A program made the translations under genes and the position numbers. This document shows, in pieces, positions 50,541 through 59,874 of a DNA stretch of 64,000 bases. The stretch is taken from assembly GCF_004664715.2 (NCBI RefSeq), contig NC_051075.1:24117715-24181714 (forward strand), read 5' to 3'. The DNA is from Peromyscus leucopus. Lineage: Eukaryota > Chordata > Mammalia > Rodentia > Cricetidae. The notes beneath the pieces are model-generated. The model ran no database searches, was not told the origin of the DNA, and saw only the letters and a list, made by a program, of their open reading frames with translations. How positions within the stretch are numbered: the first letter of the stretch is position 1; each line of letters begins with the position of its first letter.

Positions 50541-50811
50541 TCCCTGGTTCCAGGAAACAAGCTCTTGTATTGTTTTCTACACCCTTAAGTCAAAAGAAGG
50601 AGGAAATTAAAAAAAAAAGTCAGTGGGAGATAGTGGCATACACCCATAATTTCAGAAATAAAAGAGAATAATCCCCCCACAGTCTCCTTGGGGAACCTTC
50701 ATTTCTATGTTCATGAATTCATTCATTATTTTCAATAAAATTTTTTAGTACTTACTATGTGCTAAGCATGTGAAGTATTCTTTCTATTACTCTCTGCCAC
50801 CTTTATTTATA
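50541..50811. other. Single-copy stretch with an ancient repeat trace
   Basis: See 50200. Otherwise AT-rich and featureless. Confidence 0.3.
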
Positions 50812-50943
50812 ATCTTCGAGACAGGGTATCACTAAGCAGTCTTGACTAGTCTGGATTTCACCATGTAGACCAGGCTGGTCCCAGATTCACAGAGGTCTTC
50901 CTGCTTGTGCCTCTGGTGTGCTGGATTAAAGCTGTGAACTATC
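50812..50943 (-). repeat. Old B1 split by B2, minus strand
   Basis: CGAGACAGGGTATCACTAAG to TTAAAGCTGTGAACTATC; the last bases resume at 51150. Confidence 0.8.
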
Positions 50944-51133
50944 AGGGCTGGAGGGATGGCTCAGCGGTTAAGAGCATTGGCTGTTCTTCCAGAGGTCATG
51001 AGTTCAATTCCCAGCAACCACATGGTGGCTCACAACCATCTGTAATGAGATCTTGTGCCCTCTTCTGACCTGCAAGCATTCATGAAGGCAGAACACTGTA
51101 TACATAATAAATAAATAAATCTTAAAAAAAAAA
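50944..51133 (+). repeat. Young B2 with 16-base duplication
   Basis: Near-consensus B2. Flanked by AAAGCTGTGAACTATC (50928-50943 and 51134-51149), which is B1 sequence. Confidence 0.95.
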
Positions 51134-51164
51134 AAAAGCTGTGAACTATCATGCCTCGCCTTTT

Positions 51165-51439
51165 CAGCCTTCTGTGTTTGACAAATTTTGTTTGTTTGTT
51201 TGTTTGTTTTGGTACAGTGTGCTTATATTACTTTCATTAAAAAATTAAAAGTCAAAATGTTGCCATTGTGTATTGCTAGATGGTAAGGCTATAAATTTTC
51301 AATTTGCATGCTTGTCATTTCCTTATTAAACATATTTAAATAGAGATAAATACATGTCCAGGAGCTATGACTCTGAAAATTATGGGATAGAGTATCCGTT
51401 CTCTTCTAGAGCTATCTAACCCATGGCATGTGTTAGTTG
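51165..51439. other. AT-rich stretch with (GTTT)n
   Basis: (GTTT)n at 51188-51210; otherwise nothing recognised. Confidence 0.35.
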
Positions 51440-51517
51440 GTAAGATGCTGAGGCCCAAACCCAGGGCTTCGTGGGTGCTTGGCAAGCACTCTACCAACCG
51501 AGTTATAGCTTAGACCC
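51440..51517 (-). repeat. ID-type SINE, minus strand
   Basis: CCAGGGCTTCGTGGGTGCTTGGCAAGC and ACCGAGTTATAGC are the reverse ID head. Confidence 0.7.
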
Positions 51518-51551
51518 TAAAACAAAACTTTATGTTGAAAACACTTAGTTT

Positions 51552-51744
51552 GGGGGCTGGAGAGATGGCTCAGTGGTTAAGAGCACTGACTGTTCTTCCA
51601 GAGATCCTGAGTTCAATTCCCAGCACCCACATGGTGGCTCACAACCATCTGTAGTGAGATCTGGCGCCCTCTTCTGGACTGCAGGCATACATGCAGACAG
51701 AGCAATGTATGCATAATAAATAAATCTTAAAAAAAAAAAAGAAA
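51552..51744 (+). repeat. Young B2 with 12-base duplication
   Basis: Near-consensus; GAAAACACTTAG at 51537-51548 and 51745-51756. The tail AATAAATAAATCTTAAAAAA carries the Pol II-type AATAAA typical of B2. Confidence 0.95.
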
Positions 51745-51785
51745 GAAAACACTTAGGTCAATTGGTTACCAATATTTTATTTTAT

Positions 51786-51855
51786 GGCAGTGGTGGGGCT
51801 GAGCCTAGCCTTGTCCACGGCAGGTGAGCGCTTTACCACAAACACCACTGCCAAT
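51786..51855 (-). repeat. ID-type fragment, minus strand
   Basis: GAGCCTAGCCTTGTCCACGG and GTGAGCGCTTTACCAC. Confidence 0.5.
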
Positions 51856-51960
51856 CTTAAATATCACCTTACAAACTATTATCTGAATGAACAGTTACTG
51901 TAAAAGGTGATATGTAAATCAGGAAAACATTCTTTCTGTTAATATTTCAAATATGCTATT

Positions 51961-52150
51961 AGGGGGATGGGGAGATGGTTCAGTGTTTAAAAGCACTTAC
52001 TGCTCTTCTAGAGGACCCCAATTCAGTTCCTAGCAGCCACATTGGGCAGCTCACAGCCATCTATCTATAACTCCAGCTCCAGGGGATCCCATATCCTATT
52101 CTGGCTTCTGAGGGCGCTGCATACACACTCTCACAAATAAATAAACCTTA
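51961..52150 (+). repeat. B2-family SINE
   Basis: GGGGATGGGGAGATGGTTCAG head, CACAAATAAATAAACC tail. Confidence 0.85.
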
Positions 52151-52163
52151 CAAATGCAATTAC

Positions 52164-52345
52164 ATGGACTGGAGAGATGGCTCAGCAGTTAAGAGCACTG
52201 GCTGCTCTCCCAGAGGTCCTGAGTTCAATCCTCAGCACCCACATGGCAGCTCAGAACTGTCTATAATTTTAGTCACATCTGATGCCCTCTTCTGGTGCGC
52301 AGACATACAGACAAAATGCATATACCTACAATATGTACATAATTT
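52164..52345 (+). repeat. B2 SINE
   Basis: TGGACTGGAGAGATGGCTCAGC head; 14 bases behind the previous B2 and in the same orientation. Confidence 0.9.
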
Positions 52346-52435
52346 TTTAAATGCACTTATATCAGAACGTTAGAAGATAACATCTACTACCACTGCATAT
52401 GGATTTTTATCTACAAGAATTATATCGCTATTCCT

Positions 52436-52604
52436 CTTTTTTTTTTTTTTTTTTTTGGTTTTTCGAGAGAGGGTTTCTCTGTGTAGCTTTGCACCTTTCC
52501 TGGAACTCACTTGGTAGCCCAGGCTGGCCTCGAATTCACAGAGATCCGCCTGGCTCTGCCTCCCGAGTGCTGGGATTAAAGGCGTGCGCCACCACCGCCC
52601 AGCC
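52436..52604 (-). repeat. Young B1 with 15-base duplication
   Basis: TATATCGCTATTCCT at 52421-52435 and 52605-52619; near-consensus reverse copy. Confidence 0.95.
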
Positions 52605-52646
52605 TATATCGCTATTCCTTAACGATGATATGAAGTGAATGTGCAG

Positions 52647-52649
<3 letters not shown>

Positions 52650-52681
<32 letters not shown>

Positions 52682-52895
52682 TGTTGAATCAACCCAGGCA
52701 GTAAGACAAGAAATGTAACTGGAACATGCTGTTGCTAAATCTGTTTCCTGAGCCTTGGGACACCAAAGAAGGACGATTTTTGAGGCTCTATTTCACAAAC
52801 AAAACAGATTGTAGGGTCTGCAAACGAGGGAGAGTAGGATGTCTCAGCAGCAGCAGCAGGAGGCTGCAGAAACACAAACTCACAGCTGCTACTAC
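52650..52895 (-). pseudogene. Possible retrocopy ending in a 31-base poly(A), minus strand
   Basis: On the minus strand, after TTTGTGTTTCTGCAG, a frame of 42 codons (PPAAAAETSYSPSFADPTIC to VPRLRKQI) stops near 52734. About 55 bases on comes an uninterrupted A31 (T31 on plus, 52650-52680). The tail is not attached to any SINE or L1 sequence I recognise. No polyadenylation hexamer or clear target duplication was found. Alternatives are a terminal exon next to a homopolymer, or chance. Confidence 0.3.
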
Positions 52896-52966
52896 TAAGT
52901 GATTTACACATCAAAAACAAACAAACAAACAACAAAACAAAACAACAACAAAAAAACAAGACAGAC

Positions 52967-53112
52967 CAGGCTGCGGTGGCACAGCACACCTTTAATCCCA
53001 GTACTCTGGAGGCAGAGCCAGGCTGATCTCTGTGAGTTCGAGGCCAGCCTGGGCTACAGAGTGAGCTCCAGGACAGGAACAAAAACTACACTGAGAAAGC
53101 CTGTCTCGAAAA
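52967..53112 (+). repeat. B1 with CAAAA-rich flanks
   Basis: CCAGGCTGCGGTGGCACAGC head. A-rich runs lie both before (52912-52956) and after it (53112-53148). Confidence 0.85.
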
Positions 53113-53154
53113 ACAAACAAAAGAAAAAAACAAAAACAAAAACAAAAAACTAAG

Positions 53155-53255
53155 ACAGCTGTGTTAGTGCATGCTGAGGCAGGAGAATCACCAATTTGAG
53201 GCCATTCTGGGCACACAACAAATTCCAAAGAGAGATCATATTTTAAAAAGAAAAA
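53155..53255 (+). repeat. Old B1-like SINE
   Basis: GCATGCTGAGGCAGGAGAATC and TTTGAGGCCATTCTGGGC. Confidence 0.55.
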
Positions 53256-53644
53256 AAAAAAACCTACATAGTTCTCCAAGACATGAAGACATGAATTTTT
53301 CAAGTAATTCAAAGCCAACATAGGCTTGTCTGACTCCAATACAACCCATTAAAAATGTATCTTCAGAACTTTTGCTAAAATGCTATTTTGCTTTTTCAAT
53401 AAAGAAAACTTTGGAGTCAGTCACATCCCTAAATGTTTGACTCGTGACTATGGGAAGCCCAAAATAGGTGTGAAACAACTGAATGGTCTCAGGTGGGGCT
53501 CCAAGAGGGCCACTGAAATGGATTGCTGGGGGTAAGGCATTTATTAGAAGAGTTCTTATGCCATGGACAGACAGACAACATGACAGGGACCCTAGGAGAG
53601 TTTGGCTTCAGCACCAGAGACAGACAGACTGTATGGTGGGGTCA
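53256..53644. other. Single-copy stretch
   Basis: TTTTTCAATAAAGAAAAC (53392) is a possible polyadenylation signal on plus, with no recognised gene before it. Confidence 0.35.
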
Positions 53645-54129
53645 TGTGGTGATATTGTGTTCCCCAGTATATTGTGCACCCTAATAAACTTATCTGGGGT
53701 CAGAGAACAGAACAGCCACTAGATATAGAGGCCAGAAAATGGTGGCACACACGCCTTTAATCCTAGCATTCAGGAGGCAGAGATCCATCTGGATCCCTGT
53801 GAGTTCAAAGCCACACTGGAAACAGCCAGGCATGGTGATTCATGCCTTTAATCCCAGGAAGTGATGGCAGGAAGCAGAAAGGTATATAAGGTGTGAAAAC
53901 CAGGAACGAGAGCCTGGTTAAGCTTTTAGGCTTTTGAGCAGCAGTTCAGCTGAGATCCATTTAGATGAGGACACAGAGGTTTCCAGTCTGAGGAAACAAG
54001 ATCAGCTGAGGAATTGGCGAGGTGAGGTTGGCTGTGGCTTGTTCTGTTTCTCTGATCTTTCAGTGTTCACTCCAATACCTGGCTCTAGGTTTGTTTTTAT
54101 TAATAAGACCTTCTAAGATTCGTGCTACA
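53645..54129 (+). repeat. mys-like solo LTR
   Basis: TGTGGTGATATTGTG to TTCGTGCTACA, flanked by GGGTCA (53639) and GGGTCT (54130). Contains AATAAACTTATCTGGGG and two SINE-head-like segments (GGTGGCACACACGCCTTTAATCC and GGTGATTCATGCCTTTAATCCC). Confidence 0.9.
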
Positions 54130-54184
54130 GGGTCTCTGACGAGAGGAATCAAGAGCCCATGGGGCCAAAGGGGGACTTTCCACA

Positions 54185-54275
54185 CACATGAGCACATACG
54201 TGTGTGGATGTGGGAGCAGGTTCTCTCCTTTCATGTGGGGATGTGGTGGCAAGCGCCGTTATCCACCCTACTGGC
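54185..54275 (-). repeat. B3 fragment, minus strand
   Basis: GGAGCAGGTTCTCTCCTTTC and GGTGGCAAGCGCCGTTATCC. Confidence 0.5.
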
Positions 54276-54685
54276 TTCATTTTAAGAGCACAATGAGAAA
54301 CCAGGAATTTGGTTGTTCTCTACAAAAGGCCCTGTGGCTGCAGACAGCACCCCCCCCCCCACACCCACACACCTCACTGAACACAGAGAAGTCAGTCTGG
54401 TGCCTACCCAGAGCCTTCCCCCCTACTGACCGGTGTTCATGGGACTGGAAGACACTCAGCATGCTACTGAAGGAGACAGGTGAACACTGATCCAGCTGCA
54501 AACCTTCCCATCCAGACAGATGTGCTGGTGCAATGTGGCCCAAGCTTGTGGGGGTAACAACTGATTGGCTTTAAGGCCCACTCCACGAGATGGAACCCAG
54601 CCCCAACCCTGCCTGAGTAGTCAAAACCCTGAGGCTAGATAGTCCAGGGACCTAGGGTGACACCAAATACTAATGTTCGTTAAAG

Positions 54686-54910
54686 CAATGGTTCTCAACC
54701 TTCCTAACCTGCAACCCCTTAATACGGGTCCTCATGTTGTGGTGACCCCCAACCATACAGTTATTTTTGTTGCTATTTCATAACTGTGATTTTGCTGCTG
54801 CTATGAATCATAATGTAAATATCTGTGTTTTCTGATGCTCTTAGGTGACCCCAGTGAAAGGGTCATTCGACCCCCAAAGGGGGTCATGACTCACAGGTTG
54901 AGAACCACTG
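54686..54910 (-). mobile_element. URR1-like hAT element inside L1
   Basis: Inverted termini CAATGGTTCTCAACC and GGTTGAGAACCACTG. Flanking 8-mers CGTTAAAG (54678) and TGTTAAGG (54911) match at 6 of 8, as expected for hAT. Opposite orientation to 9546-9735. Confidence 0.9.
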
Positions 54911-55357
54911 TGTTAAGGAACACAGCAATAAAATGACTCTTAATGACATTCTGTTCTGCTCCGAGCAGTGCCTTACTCAACCCTCATCAGAGAAGCTTCC
55001 TCCTGCAGTAGATGGGGACAGATACGGAGATCGGCAGCTGGACAGTCTGCAGGGAATGAGAGACATCGGAGCACTCAGTCCTAAATGAGATGTCTCCATC
55101 AGATCCCTCCCCCTGGCTCAGAGAACTCCACGGAAGAGGAGGCAGAAAGAGTGTCAGAGCCAGTGGGGGTGGAGGGCACCAAGGAAACACGGCCTTCTGA
55201 ACAGCAAGGTACTCACTGGGTATGCAAACCACTCTTAAGGGCAGGCCCCACGTCCAGCGGTAGATGGCCTGCACAAAATGATCTCAATGGCGTTTTGGAG
55301 GTTCTTTGTTTCATAATGCTTTGTTGGTCCTTTATTTTTCCCCTTACAGGTCTTTTC

Positions 55358-55436
55358 TATATATATATATAAATATGATATATATGAGATATAGATATAT
55401 ATATATTATAAATATATGATATATATGCTATATATA
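55358..55436. repeat. AT-rich tandem tract (TATATA/GATATA)
   Basis: Irregular TATATATA with GATATATATGAGATATAG insertions inside the L1. Confidence 0.9.
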
Positions 55437-55760
55437 AATGGTTTCCAGTTTTGTTTTTATGAGATTTCTGTGTGTGAGAATGTGTATGTCTCCATCTGTA
55501 TGTGCTTCTTGTGCTTTTTATTTGAGTCTCTTTTTTTTGTCCTATTCCAGTTTGTTTTTGTTTTATTTTATTATTATTATTTTAGATGCCTGTTTGTTTT
55601 ATAAGGAGATAGAAAAAGAAAGGCCATAGATGTGGATGGAAGAAGAGGAGGTGGAGCGGATCTGGGTGGAGCTCGGGGAGAGAAACCATAATAAGAATAT
55701 ATTGTATGAAAATATATTTCTAATAAAAGAAGCACAATTACTTTTTGAAGTTATAATAGA

Positions 55761-55904
55761 GCTGAGCATGGTGCCGCACACCTTTAATCCCAGCAGTTGG
55801 GAGGCAGAGGCAGGTGGCTCTCTCTGAGTTCGAGGCCAGCCTGGTCTACAGAGTGAGATCCAGGACAGCCACCAAAACTACACAGAGAAACCCTGTCTCA
55901 AAAC
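55761..55904 (+). repeat. B1
   Basis: GAGCTGAGCATGGTGCCGCAC head to CTGTCTCAAAACACC. Confidence 0.85.
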
Positions 55905-55948
55905 ACCAACCAACCAACCAACCAACCAAACAAACAAACAAACAAAAA
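55903..55948 (+). repeat. (CCAA)n(CAAA)n microsatellite
   Basis: B1 tail converted to about six CCAA and five CAAA units. Confidence 0.9.
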
Positions 55949-56059
55949 CTAAACTCTCACGAGAGAACCCCGATCAGCATTTGCCTGGGTAGAAGATAAG
56001 GGCAAGATGGATGACAGACACACAAGAGGAAACTTGGAAGGATGGAGATGAGCAGTTTT

Positions 56060-56240
56060 CACCATGGAAAGCTTTTAGTACCAAAGATCCATCATAATAA
56101 ACATATTGTACTGTGGCCACGCCATGGTCATAAAGTCATTTCAGTAAAACCATGTACAACACCAACAGTAGATGCAGTACTAAGAACTAGTTAGAATTCC
56201 AAGTGTACATAGAGCCTTGTAAATATGTATTTGACCACAA
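56060..56240 (+). repeat. Probable ancient L1 fragment
   Basis: GTACCAAAGATCCATCATAATAAACAT (56078-56104) is identical to 27 bases near the end of the ancient L1 at 63937-63963. Confidence 0.45.
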
Positions 56241-56271
56241 CCACCTCTTTTCTTGCAAGGAGTCATTTTGG

Positions 56272-56405
56272 AGACATATACTTTTGGTCTCATATAGCCC
56301 AGGCAGACTTTGAACCTCCTAGGTAGTGGAGGATGACCTTGAAGTTATCATTCTGCATCCACCTTCCAAGTGTAGGGCTATAAGTGGGTACCACCATAAC
56401 CCACC
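56272..56405 (-). repeat. Old B1-like SINE, minus strand
   Basis: GTCTCATATAGCCCAGGCAG to GGTACCACCATAACC. Confidence 0.6.
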
Positions 56406-56809
56406 CCTGATCCTTCAGTTTTGAATATAAATGTATACACTGGCCTCACTACTAATGTCAATATCCCCAGCAAACTCTTATTAAGTATGGAAAAAAGGCT
56501 AGCCTACCCCACTGGTTTTAGACCCCATGCCTTATTGACCTGGGGGCATCCTGCTTTGTCTCTTACATTTTGGTCAGCAAGTTTCACCTTGTTTCATGTG
56601 TACAATCATTCATAAAGTAAAATGTACACCTAGTGCTATAAATGGATGACAACCATGGATACGGTGGACATCCAGCCAGGTCCCCAGGGAACACAGAGAA
56701 GACCGTGGGGTTAGATTTCAGTTAGGGCTTTATGCCTACACACAATAGTGATAGTGCTAACAATCATCCTGGTTCCTGATGAACCTAGTGAAATCTGTGT
56801 AATTCTTAA
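56406..56809. other. Single-copy stretch
   Basis: Nothing recognised. The left part of the LTR element at 56810 may extend into it. Confidence 0.35.
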
Positions 56810-57592
56810 TATCTTCTATAGATATGAGATAGATCATCGAATCTACTCTGAGAAAAAAAGATAAAGAAATAATAGGATAAATAGGTAGATCATTGAATCT
56901 ACACTGAAGAAAAGGGGAAGATATAAAAATGACAAAAGGTAGACTACTGAATGTATTATGAAAGAAAAAAGAATATGGATATGATAAGATAAAAAGGCAG
57001 ATTATGGAATCTACTTTTAAAAAGGAACTACTTGTTTTAAATAAGATAAGTAATGAAAATGTTTTGGTCTGAGTTTATCAGATGTTACTGGACTGGACAT
57101 TGTTAATATATATAATGGAAGTTTTATCTGAATCTGTCAAATGTTAATGGACTAGATATCATTAATGTAATTTTTGGCTGTATATACTGTATATACTTAT
57201 TGGATAGTTTTTCTTGTATTAGTTATAAGCTTTCTTTAATTTTAGACAAAAAGAGAGGAAATGTGGTGATATTGTGTTCCCCAAAATATTGTGTACCTTA
57301 ATAAACTTATCTGGGGTCAGAGAACAGAAAAGCCACTAGTTAGGCAGTGATAGCACACACCTTTAATCCTAGCATTCGAGATAGAAATCCCTCTGGATCT
57401 CTGTGAGTTCAAGGCCACATTGGAAAAAGCCAAGCATGGTGACACACGCCTTTAATCCCAGAAAGCCAGCCTTTAATCCCAGAGAGTGGTGGTAGAAAGC
57501 AGGAAGATATATAAGGCCTGAGGACCAGAAACTAGAAACATTTGGTTGGTTAAGCATTTGGCTGGTTAAGCTTCAGGCTTTCGAGCAGCAGT
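56810..57592 (+). mobile_element. Truncated LTR element: internal end plus partial 3' LTR
   Basis: Internal sequence to 57261 contains four degenerate copies of a roughly 57-base unit around TAGATCATTGAATCTACAC. GACAAAAAGAGAGGAA, polypurine-like, then leads into a mys-like LTR (TGTGGTGATATTGTG, 57262). The LTR is cut at about 57592. Non-coding; the unit TAATGGAATCTACTTTTAAA matches the internal region of 45659-47761. Confidence 0.75.
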
Positions 57593-57680
57593 TGTCATGT
57601 AGCTAAGGATGGTCTTGAACTGGCAATCCTATCTCAGGCTCCCGAGTGCTGGGCTCACACAAGTGCCACCACCACACACC
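57593..57680 (-). repeat. B1 fragment, minus strand
   Basis: CTAAGGATGGTCTTGAACTGG to GCCACCACCACACACC, at the breakpoint of the LTR. Confidence 0.55.
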
Positions 57681-57724
57681 TCACATTAGGTTGGTACCCG
57701 TGATGTGAACGTTTGTACACGATT

Positions 57725-57890
57725 TCCACTTCTCCTGGCTGTGTTTCTAGGAGCGGAACTGCTAGGTCACACAGCAACTCTTCCTTCAGCACTGTGAGGA
57801 GCTGCCCGACTTTTCCAAACACCCAAACCACTTAGTGTTCTACCAGGAGAGTAGAATATTCCAGGGTAGGATGAGTCCAGAAGGACTCAT
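57725..57890 (-). repeat. Probable ancient L1 ORF2 fragment, minus strand
   Basis: GAGCGGAACTGCTAGGTCAC, GAGGAGCTGCCCGACTTTTCC and CAGGAGAGTAGAATATTCC follow the known L1 antisense pattern. Confidence 0.5.
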
Positions 57891-57902
57891 CACACTACGT
57901 CC

Positions 57903-58466
57903 TGCTGCATGAAATCTAAATGGTCTTATAATGAAAACCCGGAGCCAGATATTGGGGTAAATGTTGAAAGATCAGAGGGACAAAGGAACAAGCCACCAGA
58001 GAGACTTCTCACCACTACCAAATCCTCAGGCTGAATGGAAGGAGAGATCCTGTCTCCACGAACCCTCTGACTGGAAGGAAGCCTCTGAGTCCTCAGCCGA
58101 AAAGGCTCTCTTGCCTGTCTCCTCACACCTTGTAAGTCCTTCTCTGTCCAGCCGTTCCACTTCCTTCCTAGTGCTGAGATTAAAGGTGTGTGCTTCCCAA
58201 ATACTGGTAGCAAAGGTATGAGATCTCAAGTGCTGGGATTAAAGGTGTGTGCCACCACTGCCTGGCTTTGTTTCTCTCCTAGATTGAATCAATCTAATGT
58301 AGTCCAGGTGGCTTTGAACTCACAGAAATCCAGACAGCTCTCTGGCTCTGAGTGCTAGGGTTAAAGGTGTGTGCCACCACTGCCTGGCTTCTATGTTTAA
58401 TCTAGTGGCTGGCTCTGTCCTCTGATCCTCAGGCAAGCTTTATTTGATACACAATATATTACCACA
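57903..58466 (-). repeat. mys-like solo LTR, minus strand
   Basis: On minus: TGTGGTAATATATTGTG, AATAAAGCTTGCCTGAGG, two or three SINE-head-like GGTGGCACACACCTTTAA segments, ending ATTTCATGCAGCA. Flanks ACGTCC (57897) and AAGTCC (58467) match at 5 of 6. Confidence 0.85.
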
Positions 58467-58500
58467 AAGTCCTTCTCAAGCTTCATCATGTACTAGAAAC

Positions 58501-58717
58501 CAAGGGCCCTGCAGTGCCCGAGGCAGGCGGGTTTCCAGAGTTACTTGAGTAGTTTCTTTCTGGGAGCAGACAGACTGGGTGAGTGTATTTTCTAAGTCTG
58601 TGCTCCATTCAAGGGCCCTGCAGTGCCCGAGGCAGGCGGGTTTCCAGAATGCCTCACGTAGCTTCTTTCTGGGGGCGGACGGACTGGGTTAGGTATTTCC
58701 TGAGTCTGTGCTCTGTC
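58501..58717 (+). repeat. Two-copy 109-base tandem duplication
   Basis: Both copies start with the same 39 bases, CAAGGGCCCTGCAGTGCCCG onward, and then diverge (for example GAGTTACTTGAGTAG versus GAATGCCTCACGTAG). AAATAAAAATG follows at 58763. Confidence 0.85.
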
Positions 58718-59220
58718 TGCAGACAGAAAGCACAGCTCTATTTGCACCTTGCAGTTCGCCCTAAATAAAAATGTCTGCTTGGCAAAGAGAAATAAACGAA
58801 GAGGGAGTCTAAATGCTCAGCCAGTGTTTCAGATTGATGGCTTATCGCAAGGACTTGTCTTTTCCTTTTTTCTTTAGTTGCTTTTGAAAAGCTCAAGTGT
58901 TATTCCAGGGCATATGAGGAGGATTGCGAGTTCGAGGGTCTCCTGGTCTACACAAGGAGACCCTGTCTTAAATAAGGTGGGGGAGGTAGGAGATAAAGGA
59001 AAGCACAGGGAAGAACCTCAGGCGGTTTTAACTTGACGTTCGAACCAAGTGTCCACACAGTACTGGGGGCTCTGTCTAGAAGGGAGTCCTACATTAGGCT
59101 CTTCAGACAAAGCTGTCTAAAGAAGTCTTCCCGTCAGAGACACAGTGGGATCTGCCTTCTCCTTCACACGAGGGAAGCCACTCTCGGACTTCCTGGAGGT
59201 CACTTGGAGGTGGCATGTAA
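58718..59220. other. Single-copy stretch with one B1 remnant
   Basis: A weak plus-strand B1 (GAGTTCGAGGGTCTCCTGG, 58930-58980). The remainder is unassigned. Confidence 0.35.
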
Positions 59221-59412
59221 TAGTCGGGTGGTGGTGGTGGTGGTGGTGGTGGTGGTGGTGCACGCCTTTAATCCCAGCACTCGGGAAGCAGAGGCAAGAG
59301 GATCTCTGTGAGTTTGAGGCCAGCCTGGTCTACAGAGTGAGATCCAGGACAATCAGAGCTACACAGAGAAACCCTGTCTCAAAAACCAAAACCACCACCA
59401 CCAACAAACTAG
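59221..59412 (+). repeat. B1 with (GGT)n expansion and 16-base duplication
   Basis: TAGTCGGGTGGTGG grows into about 11 GGT triplets before GCACGCC. Flanked by TGGAGGTGGCATGTAA (59205-59220 and 59413-59428). Confidence 0.95.
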
Positions 59413-59429
59413 TGGAGGTGGCATGTAAA

Positions 59430-59650
59430 ATAAACAAGTACACTTATGTCTGTAACAGAATAAAAGGGCAAACAAAACATTTCAGATAAATATTTAATTA
59501 TCTAATTACAGTTTACTTATATCCATGTACAACTGGTGTATATGGATAGTCATATGCAACTATTTACAGGCACATAATCATACATATAAAACTTGAAATG
59601 AATACACAAAGCAGATGGGTTAACACCACACTAGAGATGCTGCTTCAGTG
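59430..59650 (-). other. Candidate 3'UTR of the minus-strand gene
   Basis: AT-rich single-copy sequence directly after the TAG at 59651. ATTAAA on minus (59493-59498) is a possible variant polyadenylation signal. The true end is not determined. Confidence 0.35.
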
Positions 59651-59767
59651 CTAGAGAACCTTATATAAGTGAATTTGTTCCAGAGCTTCTCTGTCCATGT
59701 CCCTTTCTGGGTACACATTGAGGTCCAGTGGTATCTCTTCCACCCAGGAGGACAGCTGCACATTAAT
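59651..59767 (-). CDS. Terminal coding exon of an unidentified minus-strand gene
   Basis: On minus, TTTATGCTATTTTTCTCATAG is a strong acceptor. The exon opens ATTAATGTGCAG and encodes 38 residues (INVQLSSWVEEIPLDLNVYP, then ERDMDREALEQIHLYKVL) before TAG at 59651-59653. Composition and codon choice look like a real soluble protein tail, and no repeat overlaps it. It starts in phase 0, exactly the phase in which the exon at 62997-63087 ends. AT-rich sequence suited to a 3'UTR follows. Gene identity is not recognised; the rest of the gene should lie beyond the right edge of the window. Confidence 0.6.
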   Translation of the reverse strand: MNVQLSSWVEEIPLDLNVYPERDMDREALEQIHLYKVL

Positions 59768-59874
59768 CTATGAGAAAAATAGCATAAACAATATGAAAAT
59801 TCCAGAACGATCCTATTATTTGGAATTTCACAGTATCACCCTAAGTTACACAACAGGTTTTTTTTTAAAGGAAT

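Larger units (their letters stand above)
54290..55735 (+). mobile_element. 5'-truncated rodent LINE-1 (Lx-like) 3' region
   Basis: Non-coding L1 3' region with CTCCACGAGATGGAACCCAG, CATCAGAGAAGCTTCCTCCTGC and GGCAGGCCCCACGTCCAGC, ending AAGAATATATTGTATG and TAATAAAAG. Split by a hAT element at 54686 and expanded by AT repeats at 55360. The left boundary is uncertain. Confidence 0.75.

Noticed and set aside
51552..51625. tRNA-like sequence at the head of B2 and ID elements
   Set aside because: The A and B boxes belong to SINE promoters; there is no complete cloverleaf. No true tRNA, rRNA or other structural RNA gene was seen.
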